From: Cytobacillus horneckiae
GTDB taxonomy: Bacteria; Bacillota; Bacilli; Bacillales; Cytobacillaceae
Assembly (NCBI RefSeq): GCF_002835735.1
Contig: NZ_PISD01000007.1
Location: 124,001 to 188,000, forward strand
Direction: 5' to 3'
DNA length: 64,000 nucleotides
Below, piece by piece: positions 27,579-37,700 of the stretch. How positions within the stretch are numbered: position 1 is the first letter of the stretch; each line of letters opens with the position of its first letter. The translations under genes and the position numbers were made by a program. Under the pieces are notes generated by a model, which worked only from the letters and a program-made list of their open reading frames with translations, was not told the DNA's origin and searched no databases.

Positions 27579-29123
27579 TCACTCCTTATTCGGGTCGATA
27601 TTTGTGAAATATAATTGGACGATTTCTTCTAAATCTGATGGCAATCTGTAGCGGTCAGTACTTTTGCGATAGGCTTCCTCATACTCTCGATACACTTCCT
27701 CATAAGGTCTGCTATTGCCTTTCATTACTGGACCTTCACTTTCATAAGATTCAACAGATTGCCCATTTCCTAATTCTCCGTTCTCTGTTTCTACATTTTC
27801 CTTACCTTTGATCCGCTCTGGAATCGTCAGCAGCTCCCTTGAGCCCTGTCCAACACCAGCGCCACCGCCTGAACCATTCCCTGATCCTGAACCACTCCCA
27901 GAACCTGAGCCACTGCCTGAGCCTGAGCCATTGCCTTGGCCGCTTCCACTACCTGAACCCTCACCCTCTCCTTCAGATTCACCATCATTTCCACTGCTAT
28001 CATCAGATGTATCCGGTGGTGACTGGTTGGATTGGTTTCCTTGGCTATTTTGATTAGAGGACGGTGCAAAAGCTAGGTTTTTTGCAGGATTTCCAATAGC
28101 TGCCATTTGACTTTGCATAGAATTCCCAGCGCTTTGGATTGCATTTTGCGCGGCCGCTAATTGTTTTAATAATTCCTCTGAATTAAGCGCATCTTCTAAT
28201 TGTAGAACGAGTTTTTCCAAATCTTCTTCAGATAATTGTCCTTTTGATTCTGCCATTTCGCTCAACAGATCCTTTTGCTCTTTGGTTAATTTCTCCCAAT
28301 CCTTGTTTAAGGCAGCCAGCTCCTTCTTAAAATCATCCAGCTGTTTTTCATTAAGAAGTTTTGCTAAGTTCCCCATATCCTGTTCATTAAGCTCTGTCTT
28401 CCGCTGTTCCAATAATTCGAGTTTTTCTTTTTCCTTCATCTGTTGAAGCTCGATGTTCTTCATTTCTTTTGCCAGTTCCTCAAGCGCAGCTTCAGCAGTT
28501 TTTTGCTGTGACATTTTTTTCTTTGCTTCTTCAATTTTTTTCTTTACTTCAGGATTTTCTTCTTCCTTTACTTTCTCAGCTAGCTTTTTTTCCGCTTCTT
28601 CAATAAGTGCTTTTTCATTTTCAAGCTGACCAGCGAGCTTCATCGTTTCATTTGGGAAACTATATAGCAGAACACTTCCAGCAGCAAAGGCTGCGAATAA
28701 TAGCAGTAATCTTGGATGGAACCACTTCTTTTTTCTTTTTAAGACATGTTCTGATTCACGTTTCATAAACTGAACAGCATCATCAAGCTGCAGCTCAGCC
28801 ATCAAGCTCTCTTCATTCATAAATGACGCAGCGGTTATTACGCGGTCATCTGATACATAGCGATTATAAATAAGAGCAGCTTGTTTCAATGTTGGCCGTG
28901 CTCTCCATATTCGAATGAAAAACAAGACTGTCGCAGCTAAAAAGACACCAATTACATAATTAAGCAAATACGGTATCACTATGAATCTTGAAAGCAGCAA
29001 AAGAAAAAGCGTGGCCGCCCCAAAAATAAACAGGAGCAGCTGCAGCTCTTTCAAGATGACTTCTAATAAAAGCTGGCGTTTGACCGGTTTTAAAAGCTTA
29101 ATGAATCTATTCTTATTAGTCAT
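27579..29123 (-). CDS. Membrane protein with coiled coil and long Gly-Ser tract
   Basis: A 514-residue protein with two N-terminal membrane helices (about 27-45 and 50-70), a third at about 136-154, and a long lysine/glutamate-rich coiled coil (about 160-320). A low-complexity region follows: Asn/Gln/Ser-rich, then acidic, then almost pure Gly-Ser (about 388-427). The C-terminus is a charged helix with a YREYEEAYRK segment and a final amphipathic part. It resembles DUF4175-type proteins that accompany MoxR clusters, but I do not recognise the family firmly. I prefer ATG 29121-29123 with AAGGA upstream. It is coupled to the MoxR gene by 5 bp. Confidence 0.75.
   Translation of the reverse strand: MTNKNRFIKLLKPVKRQLLLEVILKELQLLLFIFGAATLFLLLLSRFIVIPYLLNYVIGVFLAATVLFFIRIWRARPTLKQAALIYNRYVSDDRVITAASFMNEESLMAELQLDDAVQFMKRESEHVLKRKKKWFHPRLLLLFAAFAAGSVLLYSFPNETMKLAGQLENEKALIEEAEKKLAEKVKEEENPEVKKKIEEAKKKMSQQKTAEAALEELAKEMKNIELQQMKEKEKLELLEQRKTELNEQDMGNLAKLLNEKQLDDFKKELAALNKDWEKLTKEQKDLLSEMAESKGQLSEEDLEKLVLQLEDALNSEELLKQLAAAQNAIQSAGNSMQSQMAAIGNPAKNLAFAPSSNQNSQGNQSNQSPPDTSDDSSGNDGESEGEGEGSGSGSGQGNGSGSGSGSGSGSGSGSGNGSGGGAGVGQGSRELLTIPERIKGKENVETENGELGNGQSVESYESEGPVMKGNSRPYEEVYREYEEAYRKSTDRYRLPSDLEEIVQLYFTNIDPNKE
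27843..27962 (-). repeat. Gly-Ser coding microsatellite in the coiled-coil protein
   Basis: A run of GGxTCA/GGxAGT-type hexanucleotide units encodes about 40 residues of alternating Gly and Ser with occasional Asn or Gln. Such tracts vary in copy number between strains and make an unstructured linker. Confidence 0.85.
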
Positions 29124-29161
29124 TAAGTTCATTCCTTTTTAGATTGAATAAAGTAAAGCTT

Positions 29162-29293
29162 CAATCAGTGTGGTTTTCCTCTACCGCACTAAATAGTTAG
29201 TCTGTGCCCGGAGGATGCGGGTCACTTAGACGATACCGCGAGCCGTGGCGTATTTAGTCTAAGTTTTAATAATCCGGACTTTCACAGGCAGTT
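29162..29293 (-). repeat. Dispersed hairpin repeat family A, copy inside the MoxR/ABC cluster
   Basis: On the minus strand this reads AACTGCCTGT, GATTATTA, AGACTAAATAC, then GTGACCCGCATCC and CGGGCA, the same order as the plus strand at 38464-38603. ACTTAGAC (29224-29231) and GTCTAAGT (29257-29264) form a stem. It fills most of the 198-bp gap between the permease gene and the coiled-coil gene, the only sizeable gap in the cluster. Confidence 0.8.
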
Positions 29294-29321
29294 ATCCACC
29301 ACCTAAGCTTCTTTGTAAAAA

Positions 29322-30179
29322 CTATTTTCCTTTTTTCATATTTGGACGAAGCTTCTTAATACTGAAAAGAATCGCTCCGATAAAAATAACTGTATAAGAA
29401 AGCGTATAGGATACCCAAAGCGGTGTTTTAATACCTGTGATTCGATAAATTTCATCATGTATACCCGGTTCAAATGATCCTGCCAGCACGATAACTGGAT
29501 TTAGCATTGCTGTAAAATATGCATATGGCACTGTCGGCGGCGTGCTTGCTGTGGATGTATTATAATAACCTTGGCCAAATTGAAGCAATATTAACGTTAA
29601 GAAAGCTGTTCCGCCTACAAGAAAAAGCGTGACCGCATAAGTTGTAACCATTGAAACAATCGTCTTCCTAATCAAGGTGGAGAAAAGCACACCTAAACTT
29701 CCAAACCCAAGAATGGTAAAAGAATAATAAACAACAGTTGTTAACACTTGTTGAGGTGAAATCCCTCCATATAAGAATACAAAGCTATACAGTGGCAGGC
29801 TTGCAATAATTAAGAGCATTAAAAATGATATAGACGAAATCAGTTTTGATAATATAATACTTGCTGAACTTTGAGCCGTCGTTAGCATAATATTCAACGT
29901 TTGTCTTTCTCTTTCACTTGAAATTACACCAGCAGTTAATCCCGGCGTGATAAAAAGAATTAAAATGAGCTGTAAAACGGAGAGCATCATAAACATCATT
30001 CGGCTTTGTTCCGGTTTAAAAAAGCCTTGTGAGCTAGTTAAAGATTCAATAAAGACAAAACCAACGATTAAAATTGCCAGGGCAAGCAAATAAAATAACA
30101 GGCCAAGAAAGCTCTTATACGAGCGGAACCTTAACTTAAATTCTTTATTTAATACCGGATTGATGACAAAGTTTTTCAA
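29322..30179 (-). CDS. ABC-2 type transporter permease
   Basis: A 285-residue membrane protein with six predicted hydrophobic segments (starting near residues 24, 63, 108, 142, 180 and 256). The conserved ABC-2 segment GVISSERERQTLNIMLTTAQS lies between the second and third. This arrangement is typical of GldF- or CcmB-like exporters. It overlaps the preceding ATPase gene by 4 bp (ATGA), so the two form one transporter. The substrate is unknown. Position beside an auxiliary protein and a MoxR module recalls the GldA-GldF-GldG combination. Confidence 0.88.
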   Translation of the reverse strand: MKNFVINPVLNKEFKLRFRSYKSFLGLLFYLLALAILIVGFVFIESLTSSQGFFKPEQSRMMFMMLSVLQLILILFITPGLTAGVISSERERQTLNIMLTTAQSSASIILSKLISSISFLMLLIIASLPLYSFVFLYGGISPQQVLTTVVYYSFTILGFGSLGVLFSTLIRKTIVSMVTTYAVTLFLVGGTAFLTLILLQFGQGYYNTSTASTPPTVPYAYFTAMLNPVIVLAGSFEPGIHDEIYRITGIKTPLWVSYTLSYTVIFIGAILFSIKKLRPNMKKGK

Positions 30180-31111
30180 GACAGCTCCACTCCTTTCGTG
30201 ATTTCCATAAAGATATCTTCAAGGTCAACCTGCGCTTCTGCAAAGCTTCTGATCGCCAGACCATAATTGATTGCACTGCGCAGCAGCTCGACCTGCTCTT
30301 GCTCAGTTCCTTTGAATGTAAACTCAATTGCGTGCTGTTCAGGCAAATACTGTAGTCTTGCTACTAACGGGTCATCCTCAAAAAAAGCAATCGCATTTTC
30401 TGCACGTCCAGTGAGGATGACTGTTATCACTTTTTCACCTTTTAGCTGCGCTTGGATTTCTGCTACCCCACCTTCAGCAACAAGCTTTCCTTGGTCAATG
30501 ATGCCGATACGATCACACATTTCCGCAAGCTCAGGCAAAATATGTGAAGAAATTAAAATGGTTTTCCCCATTTCCTTTAACTCTTTTAAAATCTCGCGCA
30601 TTTCAATTCTCGCTCTCGGATCTAACCCTGACGCAGGTTCATCTAATATCAGCACCTCTGGGTCATGGATTAAACTTCTTGCTAAACATAAACGCTGTTT
30701 CATGCCACGCGAAAGCAAATCCACATATGCGTCCCGCTTATGCGTTAAATTCACTAAATCTAACAGTTGAGGAATTAATTTTTCTCTTTCTGTTAAAGGG
30801 ATGCCATAGCTCGCTCCATAAAAATGAAGGTATTCACTTGCCTTCAGCTGGTCATAAACGCCGAAAAAGTCAGGCATGTAGCCAATCTGTCTGCGAACCA
30901 TCTTCGCTTCGTTTTGCACATTATAGCCGTTCACAAAGGCTGTTCCGGATGTTGGTGCAAGTAAAGTTGCCAAAATCGAGAACGTTGTCGATTTACCTGC
31001 ACCATTTTGTCCAACAAACCCAAATACCGTTCCTTTTTCAATTTTTAAACTCAATGAATCAAGCGCAGTAAATTTCCCATAACGTTTTGTTAACTCTATC
31101 GTTTCTATCAT
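30176..31111 (-). CDS. ABC transporter ATP-binding protein
   Basis: A 311-residue ATPase with Walker A GQNGAGKST (34-42), Q-loop IGYMPDFFG near 87, signature LSRGMKQRL near 136, Walker B VLILDEPASGLD near 155, and the His switch ISSHILPE near 190. The C-terminal 90 residues form the regulatory extension common in exporter ATPases of the CcmA/NatA type. It overlaps the 793-residue auxiliary gene upstream and the permease gene downstream by 4 bp each. Confidence 0.94.
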   Translation of the reverse strand: MIETIELTKRYGKFTALDSLSLKIEKGTVFGFVGQNGAGKSTTFSILATLLAPTSGTAFVNGYNVQNEAKMVRRQIGYMPDFFGVYDQLKASEYLHFYGASYGIPLTEREKLIPQLLDLVNLTHKRDAYVDLLSRGMKQRLCLARSLIHDPEVLILDEPASGLDPRARIEMREILKELKEMGKTILISSHILPELAEMCDRIGIIDQGKLVAEGGVAEIQAQLKGEKVITVILTGRAENAIAFFEDDPLVARLQYLPEQHAIEFTFKGTEQEQVELLRSAINYGLAIRSFAEAQVDLEDIFMEITKGVELS

Positions 31112-33489
31112 GGTGTCACTTCCCCTTTAATCGTAATATTCGGCAATTGGGTATAAGGATCTCCGTTTGAATTTTTGTTAAACTTAATGATTAATTCACC
31201 TTTTTCGGATATATATTCATCGATTGAGTCCTTTTCTTTAAGGTGGAAAGAATTGTTTTTGCTAAGATCAATGTCAATCCATTCATTTTCCCTTTGATGA
31301 TAAATTGAATATTTAACACCGTAACTATTCATCGTAAGCTTTATTTCATCTAATCTATAATTCTTTCCAATCATCTCTGTCGGCAATTGATAAATATAAT
31401 CATATTCGCCGTCATCTAAAAGTGCTTCATTATTTGCAGTGCTGTACCAATCCTCATGAACTTGGCCATCAATTATTTTAAAGCGGGCATTTAGATGATC
31501 ATTTTTCAAAGTGAACTTCCCGGTAATTTCTTGTTTAGCATCCGTTTTTTCAATAATAAGGTTAAGATTATGCTGCTTTTCTTTGTTGTCTTCCATTTTT
31601 ATATCAATGACCGGTTCTGTTAATACGCCTGCAAGCACAGGCTTGTTGTCTTTGTATGTTTGATCAAGCAGGAAGGTGGATGCCGCAGAGAATAACCTTT
31701 CTTGCTTCATCTCATTGATGTCCTGTTGGTTAGATCCTCCGTAGCCATTTGAATATGGACGGGTAAGAAAGCTCGATTTTACTTCTGCTTTGACAGATAT
31801 CGTTTCTCCCTTGTTCACCGGTCCTAGCTTTACTTGACGGTTTCCAGTCCATAGATAAAGCTCGGCAAAATCATAACCATATAGATTTTCCACCGTTCCC
31901 GTCAATTGGCCATTCTTAAAGGTTAAATCGGCTTTAAACGAGCCAGCAGACTCGTGCTGTGCAGGGCCATATACCGTTTTAGCAGACCAGTATTCTATAC
32001 TAGGAAATATGACACGATCCCTCTTCGTTTTGTTCTCCATCACAGCACCTCTTAATGGTTCAAAGCTGGTCGTATTCATTGTACTCATTACTGGCGTAAA
32101 TTCATTCTTCGGATAGCTTACTGTATAAGCTCCCTGTTTATTTGCGAGCGTTGTCACTGATTGATAGCCTTTCAGCTGTTGTTGATCTTGAATATAAAAT
32201 CCCATTTGATTCATTTGCGGATTTCCTAATCTATCCTTCGCACCAATCGCGAAGATGACAACTGCCATAACAAGCGAAATGGATGGAATAATCCACCATG
32301 TTTGCTCCCTTTTATCTAGCTTTCGAAGAATAAAATATAGAATAGGTACAACAAGGATAATATAGCCTGTTAACAGAGCGATTAATACGCCAATTGAAAA
32401 GCTTGATGACGGAAAATATTCATTTACTTCTGCAAAATCCCAATAAAGCTGATCCAGCATATCTGAGCCATAATAGCCACTTGTAATATTGCTTATATCC
32501 GCATGTTTTAATAACTCATCAAACCAATCACTATAATTGGGCCATGAAGATAACGGCTCATCCCCTAATGAGAATGCCGTTTGCAAAATAATGCCCTGTC
32601 CATGCGCTTTCTTAACGACTGCTGGCGTTTCACCGCTCTCTGTCAGTACGGCCGCATCTTTTCCAAGGTCTCCAGTAAATAATTGCAATTCCTTTAACGG
32701 AAAATCTTTATCTTTATTTATATTTAAAAAGGATGCATCACCCTTTGTTTCATTATTTGTATGTAGCGGCAGTATTGAATAAAGCGAACCATAAAACTGG
32801 CTTGCATTTGGCGTTCCACCAGCAATTAATACGCCTCCGCCAGCAATCCATTCGCTTATTGCCGTTTGCTGCTCTTCTGATAGAGCGGAAACAGCAAATT
32901 TATCAATTAGTAAAACATCAAGCGATTGTAAACTTAATGCATGTTTCGGAACTTGCTCTTCTTTTATATGCACCATTTGCGTCTGTGCTTTTGGAAGAAC
33001 CCTTAACTCTTTTAAGCGATCGTATTGTACACTTAAAACGCCAATTACGTTATCGCCCATATCAATAAATTTCGGTTTAATTGTTTTGTCGCCTTTATAG
33101 GCAACTGCCTTTCCATCTCGCCAATCACCTTTATACAAATGAATGGTTGGTTCATTTTGATAATAGGACTGGTGATCTTCCGTGACACCAGGTATGGCGA
33201 CTTCAAATTCTTTCGAGCTGTTGGCAGGCAGTTCTATTTTAACTGGTACTGCGCCACCAGCATTATATGTAGGATAAAACTCTACAAGCAGATAACCGCT
33301 AAAATCTCCTCCTGAATTTTCTGCTGTAATTTTTAACGGAAAACCTTCTCCTCTTTTTACTTTCCCGTCAAAACCCGCATCGACAGATATTTTTATTTTT
33401 TCTGCCGAAGCAGCAGCGGGCTGTGTCCAATTGAAGCAAAGCAGGACAGTAAATAATGTTATAATGGCTATTTTTACTCTTTTCCGCAC
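31108..33489 (-). CDS. Secreted/membrane auxiliary protein of the ABC-MoxR cluster
   Basis: A 793-residue protein beginning at GTG 33487-33489 after AGGGGGAG. A clear Sec signal peptide (RKRVKIAIITLFTVLLC.., cleavage after AAASA near 29) is followed by an extracytoplasmic beta-sandwich and a GATase-like domain (about 140-310, including ISEWIAGGGVLIAGGTPN). Two membrane helices follow (about 365-389 and 397-416), then a second outside beta-rich domain to the end. The layout resembles auxiliary proteins of Gld-type ABC systems (DUF4350-like), but I do not recognise the exact family. It is the first gene of the cluster, directly after the ftsY terminator. Confidence 0.75.
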   Translation of the reverse strand: MRKRVKIAIITLFTVLLCFNWTQPAAASAEKIKISVDAGFDGKVKRGEGFPLKITAENSGGDFSGYLLVEFYPTYNAGGAVPVKIELPANSSKEFEVAIPGVTEDHQSYYQNEPTIHLYKGDWRDGKAVAYKGDKTIKPKFIDMGDNVIGVLSVQYDRLKELRVLPKAQTQMVHIKEEQVPKHALSLQSLDVLLIDKFAVSALSEEQQTAISEWIAGGGVLIAGGTPNASQFYGSLYSILPLHTNNETKGDASFLNINKDKDFPLKELQLFTGDLGKDAAVLTESGETPAVVKKAHGQGIILQTAFSLGDEPLSSWPNYSDWFDELLKHADISNITSGYYGSDMLDQLYWDFAEVNEYFPSSSFSIGVLIALLTGYIILVVPILYFILRKLDKREQTWWIIPSISLVMAVVIFAIGAKDRLGNPQMNQMGFYIQDQQQLKGYQSVTTLANKQGAYTVSYPKNEFTPVMSTMNTTSFEPLRGAVMENKTKRDRVIFPSIEYWSAKTVYGPAQHESAGSFKADLTFKNGQLTGTVENLYGYDFAELYLWTGNRQVKLGPVNKGETISVKAEVKSSFLTRPYSNGYGGSNQQDINEMKQERLFSAASTFLLDQTYKDNKPVLAGVLTEPVIDIKMEDNKEKQHNLNLIIEKTDAKQEITGKFTLKNDHLNARFKIIDGQVHEDWYSTANNEALLDDGEYDYIYQLPTEMIGKNYRLDEIKLTMNSYGVKYSIYHQRENEWIDIDLSKNNSFHLKEKDSIDEYISEKGELIIKFNKNSNGDPYTQLPNITIKGEVTP

Positions 33490-33679
33490 GAAATCTCCCC
33501 CTGATTTTCATTCCACACATCAATAGACGAAATATAATTTAAAAAGTTCTGCATTTTAAGAAATATTTCTATATAATAGACGATTAATTTCCTATCCTCC
33601 CTACACATAATCTAGATATTCTTTAGTAAAATTCTCTATTTTACAAATTAATTCCTTTTATTTATAAACTTCAGTCCAA

Positions 33680-33716
33680 ACAAAAAAGATGAGCCATCAT
33701 GGCTCACCCCTTTTTT
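33680..33716 (-). terminator. Intrinsic terminator after ftsY
   Basis: Minus-strand GGTGAGCC and GGCTCATC pair around ATGAT and are followed by TTTTTTGTTTG. It lies 3 bp after the ftsY stop, so the smc-ftsY transcript ends before the inserted cluster begins. Confidence 0.9.
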
Positions 33717-33719
33717 AAG

Positions 33720-34709
33720 CTATTTTTCATCTGCTTCTATTGTATCTGCAAACAATCCATATACATATTGCTCTGCATTAAATTCTTGTAAATCGTCCAT
33801 TTTCTCGCCAAGCCCTACAAGCTTAACAGGAATATCGAGCTCATTTCGTATCGCTAGAACGATTCCGCCTTTTGCTGTGCCATCAAGCTTAGTCAGAACA
33901 ATTCCGCTGACATTAGTAGCTTCCTTGAAGGTTTTTGCCTGTACCATTGCATTTTGACCTGTCGTTGCATCTAACGCAAGTAGAACTTCATGAGGGGCGC
34001 CTGGCACTTCACGCTCAATAACGCGCTTTACTTTTTCCAGCTCTTTCATTAGGTTTACTTTATTCTGCAGCCTGCCTGCTGTATCACATATAAGGATATC
34101 TGCCTGACGAGATTTTGCCGCTTGCACTGCATCAAACATTACGGCTGCTGGATCAGAGCCTGCACCCTGCTTAATCACATCTACACCAACTCTATCTCCC
34201 CATACTTCCAGCTGTTCAATCGCACCTGCACGAAAGGTGTCTCCTGCCGCAAGCAAGACTTTCTTGCCGTCACTTTTCAATTTATGTGCAAGTTTACCAA
34301 TGGTTGTCGTTTTTCCAACCCCGTTAACGCCGACAAATAATATAACGGTTAAGCCTTCATTCTGAATATTTAATGCTGACGATGAAATTCCACCTTTTTC
34401 ATAAATCTCTATGAGCTTCTCAGAAATTACACTATGCACTTCTGCCGGATCTTGAATATTCCTTCTCTTCACTTCCATTTTCAATTCTTCTACTAAAGTC
34501 ATTACCGTATCAAAGCCGACATCTGCTTGAATAAGAATTTCCTCTAATTCTTCAAAGAAATCCTCATCGACCTTTCGATAGCGGGCTACTAAGTCATTGA
34601 CCTTACCTGAAAAGTTATCGCGTGTTTTCGATAATCCATCTTTAAACTTCTCTGTTACACTGTCTGTTTGCTGGGTAATTTTCTCTTTTAGCTTCTTAAA
34701 AAAACTCAT
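33720..34709 (-). CDS. ftsY: Signal recognition particle receptor FtsY
   Basis: FtsY is the membrane-associated SRP receptor GTPase. I start it at ATG 34707-34709 (MSFFKKLKEK) because AGGAAGTG upstream overlaps the earlier in-frame GTG; this gives 329 residues, as in B. subtilis. The short basic N-terminus replaces the long acidic A domain of proteobacteria. The NG GTPase domain has GVNGVGKTTTIGKLA near 128, DTAGR near 212 and TKLDG near 272. It follows smc by 63 bp and ends at a strong terminator. Confidence 0.98.
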   Translation of the reverse strand: MSFFKKLKEKITQQTDSVTEKFKDGLSKTRDNFSGKVNDLVARYRKVDEDFFEELEEILIQADVGFDTVMTLVEELKMEVKRRNIQDPAEVHSVISEKLIEIYEKGGISSSALNIQNEGLTVILFVGVNGVGKTTTIGKLAHKLKSDGKKVLLAAGDTFRAGAIEQLEVWGDRVGVDVIKQGAGSDPAAVMFDAVQAAKSRQADILICDTAGRLQNKVNLMKELEKVKRVIEREVPGAPHEVLLALDATTGQNAMVQAKTFKEATNVSGIVLTKLDGTAKGGIVLAIRNELDIPVKLVGLGEKMDDLQEFNAEQYVYGLFADTIEADEK

Positions 34710-34772
34710 TTTTTTCACTTCCTACACTAAAAATTGTTATGTATAGAAGATGCGTAATCCGCATCCTCTTGT

Positions 34773-37700
34773 CTAGCTTAGTGCCATTTCCTTTGTTTCT
34801 TCTAATCTCACTGAAACCATTTTCGATACGCCGGATTCCTGCATTGTCACTCCGTAAAGCACGTCTGCCTCTTCCATTGTTCCTTTACGATGTGTGATGA
34901 CAATAAACTGAGTTTCATGGCTGTAACGCTTCAAGTACTGGGCATAGCGATGAACATTCGCTTCATCCAACGCTGCTTCTACTTCATCTAGGATGCAGAA
35001 TGGGACAGGCCTTACCTTTAAAATCGAGAATAGTAAAGCAATGGCGGTTAGCGCTCTTTCTCCGCCTGACAGCAGGCCAAGATTTTGCAGCTTCTTCCCT
35101 GGAGGCTGAGCGACAATATCAATTCCCGTATTTAATAAATCATCGGGATCGGTAAACCTCAAATCTGCTCTCCCTCCACCAAATAATGATTGAAAAACAG
35201 ATTCAAAATGAAAGCGAATGCCTTCGAAGGTATCCTGAAATCTTCTTTTCATCTCTACGTCCATTTCATCAATAACTTGGAAAAGCGTATCCTTTGCTTC
35301 TTGAAGATCATTTTTCTGTTCAAGTAGGAATTCATAGCGTTCAGAAACACGCTCATATTCTTCAATGGCCCCTAGGTTGACTGTGCCTAACTCATCAATC
35401 GCCAATTTAATGAGTTTTACTTTTTTCCGGGCTTCGTCCACTTCAATTGTTAACGGATACTCTTCCTTCGCTGCTTCGAATGACAACAAATATTCTTCAC
35501 GCAGATGTGTAAGTCTCGATTCCAGCTCTACATCCAAACGGTTTATTTTTACTTCCTCGTCCTTTAAGCCTTCTGTCATCCCTTTATGCTGACGCTTTAA
35601 TTCCTTCACTTCAAGTTCAAGATCTTCAAGCTCAGTTTGCATTTTTAACCTTTCATCGCGTCTTGCAGAAATTAAATTTAACGTTTCATTTTTATCTTGC
35701 AGCTTCCGTTTCGCAGCTTCTTCTAAATGATGCTCCCCTGAAGAATTATTTGTCATTTCTGATGACAATAGTTCAAGGTCTTCCTTTACAACTTTTAGCC
35801 GCTCCTCGTTTTCATTGATTTCTGCAAATGTCGACTTGTATTTATCAACTGCAGATTTTAGCTGTTCATTTTTGGAAACTAGTTTTATTTTTAATTCATT
35901 TATTTCTTCAAGCAGGCTTTCTTTTGACGTTTGCTGCGTATTCTTCAACTTTGTGAGCTTTTGAATTTTGTCATCAAGCGTTGTGATTTGATTTTGGTAA
36001 TCTCCTAATACATCCTGGAGCTCTTTGCTTCTTGTTATCAGTCTTTCTTTTTCTTCAGTGAATTGCGATTTATCCATGTCATAAAGCGCTAAACGTTCAT
36101 TAACCCGCTTTTCTTCATACTCTATTTCGCGAAGCTCGCTCATCATAGATTGTTCCAGCTCTCTTAACTCGTTGCCTTTAGATTTAAGATTTTCTAAATG
36201 GAGCGTTTGTTTTTGGAGATCCGCTTTTATTTGCTTGACTTGCTTCTCCATATTTTCAGTTTTTTGATTCATTCCTACAATTTTCTGCTTTAGTTCTTCC
36301 AGCTCAGTTTTTCGGCTAAGGATGGACGATTTATTTTGCTTAACGGCTCCCCCTGTCATCGAACCGCCCGGATTAACTACATCACCCTCAAGTGTGACGA
36401 TGCGAACGCGATATTGAAGAATCTTCGCCAGTTCATTTGCACCTTTTATATCCTTTGCTACTAAAACATTTCCCAACAGGCTTTCAATTGCTACGCTATA
36501 TTTCGTATCAAATTGCAAAAGTGAAGAAGCAACGCCAATAAATGCTCCATGTTGTTTAACCAATTGCAATTGTGCTTCATTGATAAACTTTTTCTTAATA
36601 GCACTTAAAGGTAAAAAAGTCGCGCGTCCATAACCATTCTTTTTTAAATATTGAATGGCTTGTCTACCATCGGCTTCCGTATCAACCACAATATGCTGCA
36701 TCGCTCCACCAAGTGCAATTTCAATCGCTGTTTCAAATTCTTTTGGTACGGTTATGAGTTCAGCAACTGCTCCTTGTATGCCATTTAGCTTTGTTTCTCT
36801 TGCCTTCAGGACTTCTTTCACACCTTGGAAAAAACCGGAATAATCCTCATCTAGCTCTTCTAGCATTTCCTGGCGCGATTTAGCTTGCTGAAGATACTGA
36901 AAGGCCTGATAAAGTGTTTTTTCCTGTTTTTCATATGCCCCTTTTAATGATTCAAGCTTGCGCTCTTCTTTGCGGTACAGATGCACATGTTCTTCTAATT
37001 TTTCATTTATCTCTTTAAAGCGATGCTGAATACTGTCCTTCTGGCTTTCAATTTGTTTTCGTTCATCGATATATTTTGCATTGTCGGATTCTAATTTAGA
37101 ATGACGAGTTTCCTGCTGGTTTGATTGCCGATCAATCATCTGCTTTTCATTTTTAGCAGCTGCTTGGCGGTTAAGCAAATCGATATATTCACTCTTTAAA
37201 TTTTCAATTTGCTCCTCCGTATTCTGACTATACAGCTTAAGCTTCTCTTGCTTTACTTCTAATTGCTGTTTTAGCGCTTTAGCCGCTTTTTCTAAAAGTT
37301 CTTTCGCCTGTTCGTGATTAACTTTATCTTTTTTCAATCCTATTGAAGAAGATGTAAGCTTCTCAAGACTTCTTTTTAATTGCTCTTTGTTTTGTGAGGC
37401 ATTTTTCTTTCTTTCTTTTAAGACTTCTTTCCTGCCTTCAAGCTTTTCCAATTCTTCACTCGCATGTAAAAGTACATTTTGCAGATCATTTACTGATTCA
37501 TCTAACGCTGTCACATGGTCTCTGAACGCCTGGATTTTCGCTTCCTTACCATGCAAAACTGTCGAGAGTTCCATCTCTCGCTGCTGATGATTTTCGAATA
37601 AGCTAGTAAGCTTTTCCCATTTTTCATGGAGTTCTTCAATTTCATATACAGTTAAAGCGACTTCAAATTTTTCTAATTCCTCTTTTTGCTCTAAATAATC

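Noticed and set aside
27808-28069. Proline- and histidine-rich or valine-rich open frames opposite or out of frame with the Gly-Ser tract
   Set aside because: Low-complexity DNA stays open in all frames; only the frame coding Gly-Ser is part of a complete protein.
30267-31071. Two long plus-strand open frames over the ABC ATPase gene
   Set aside because: They overlap each other and the conserved ATPase; the motifs and coupling on the minus strand explain the region.
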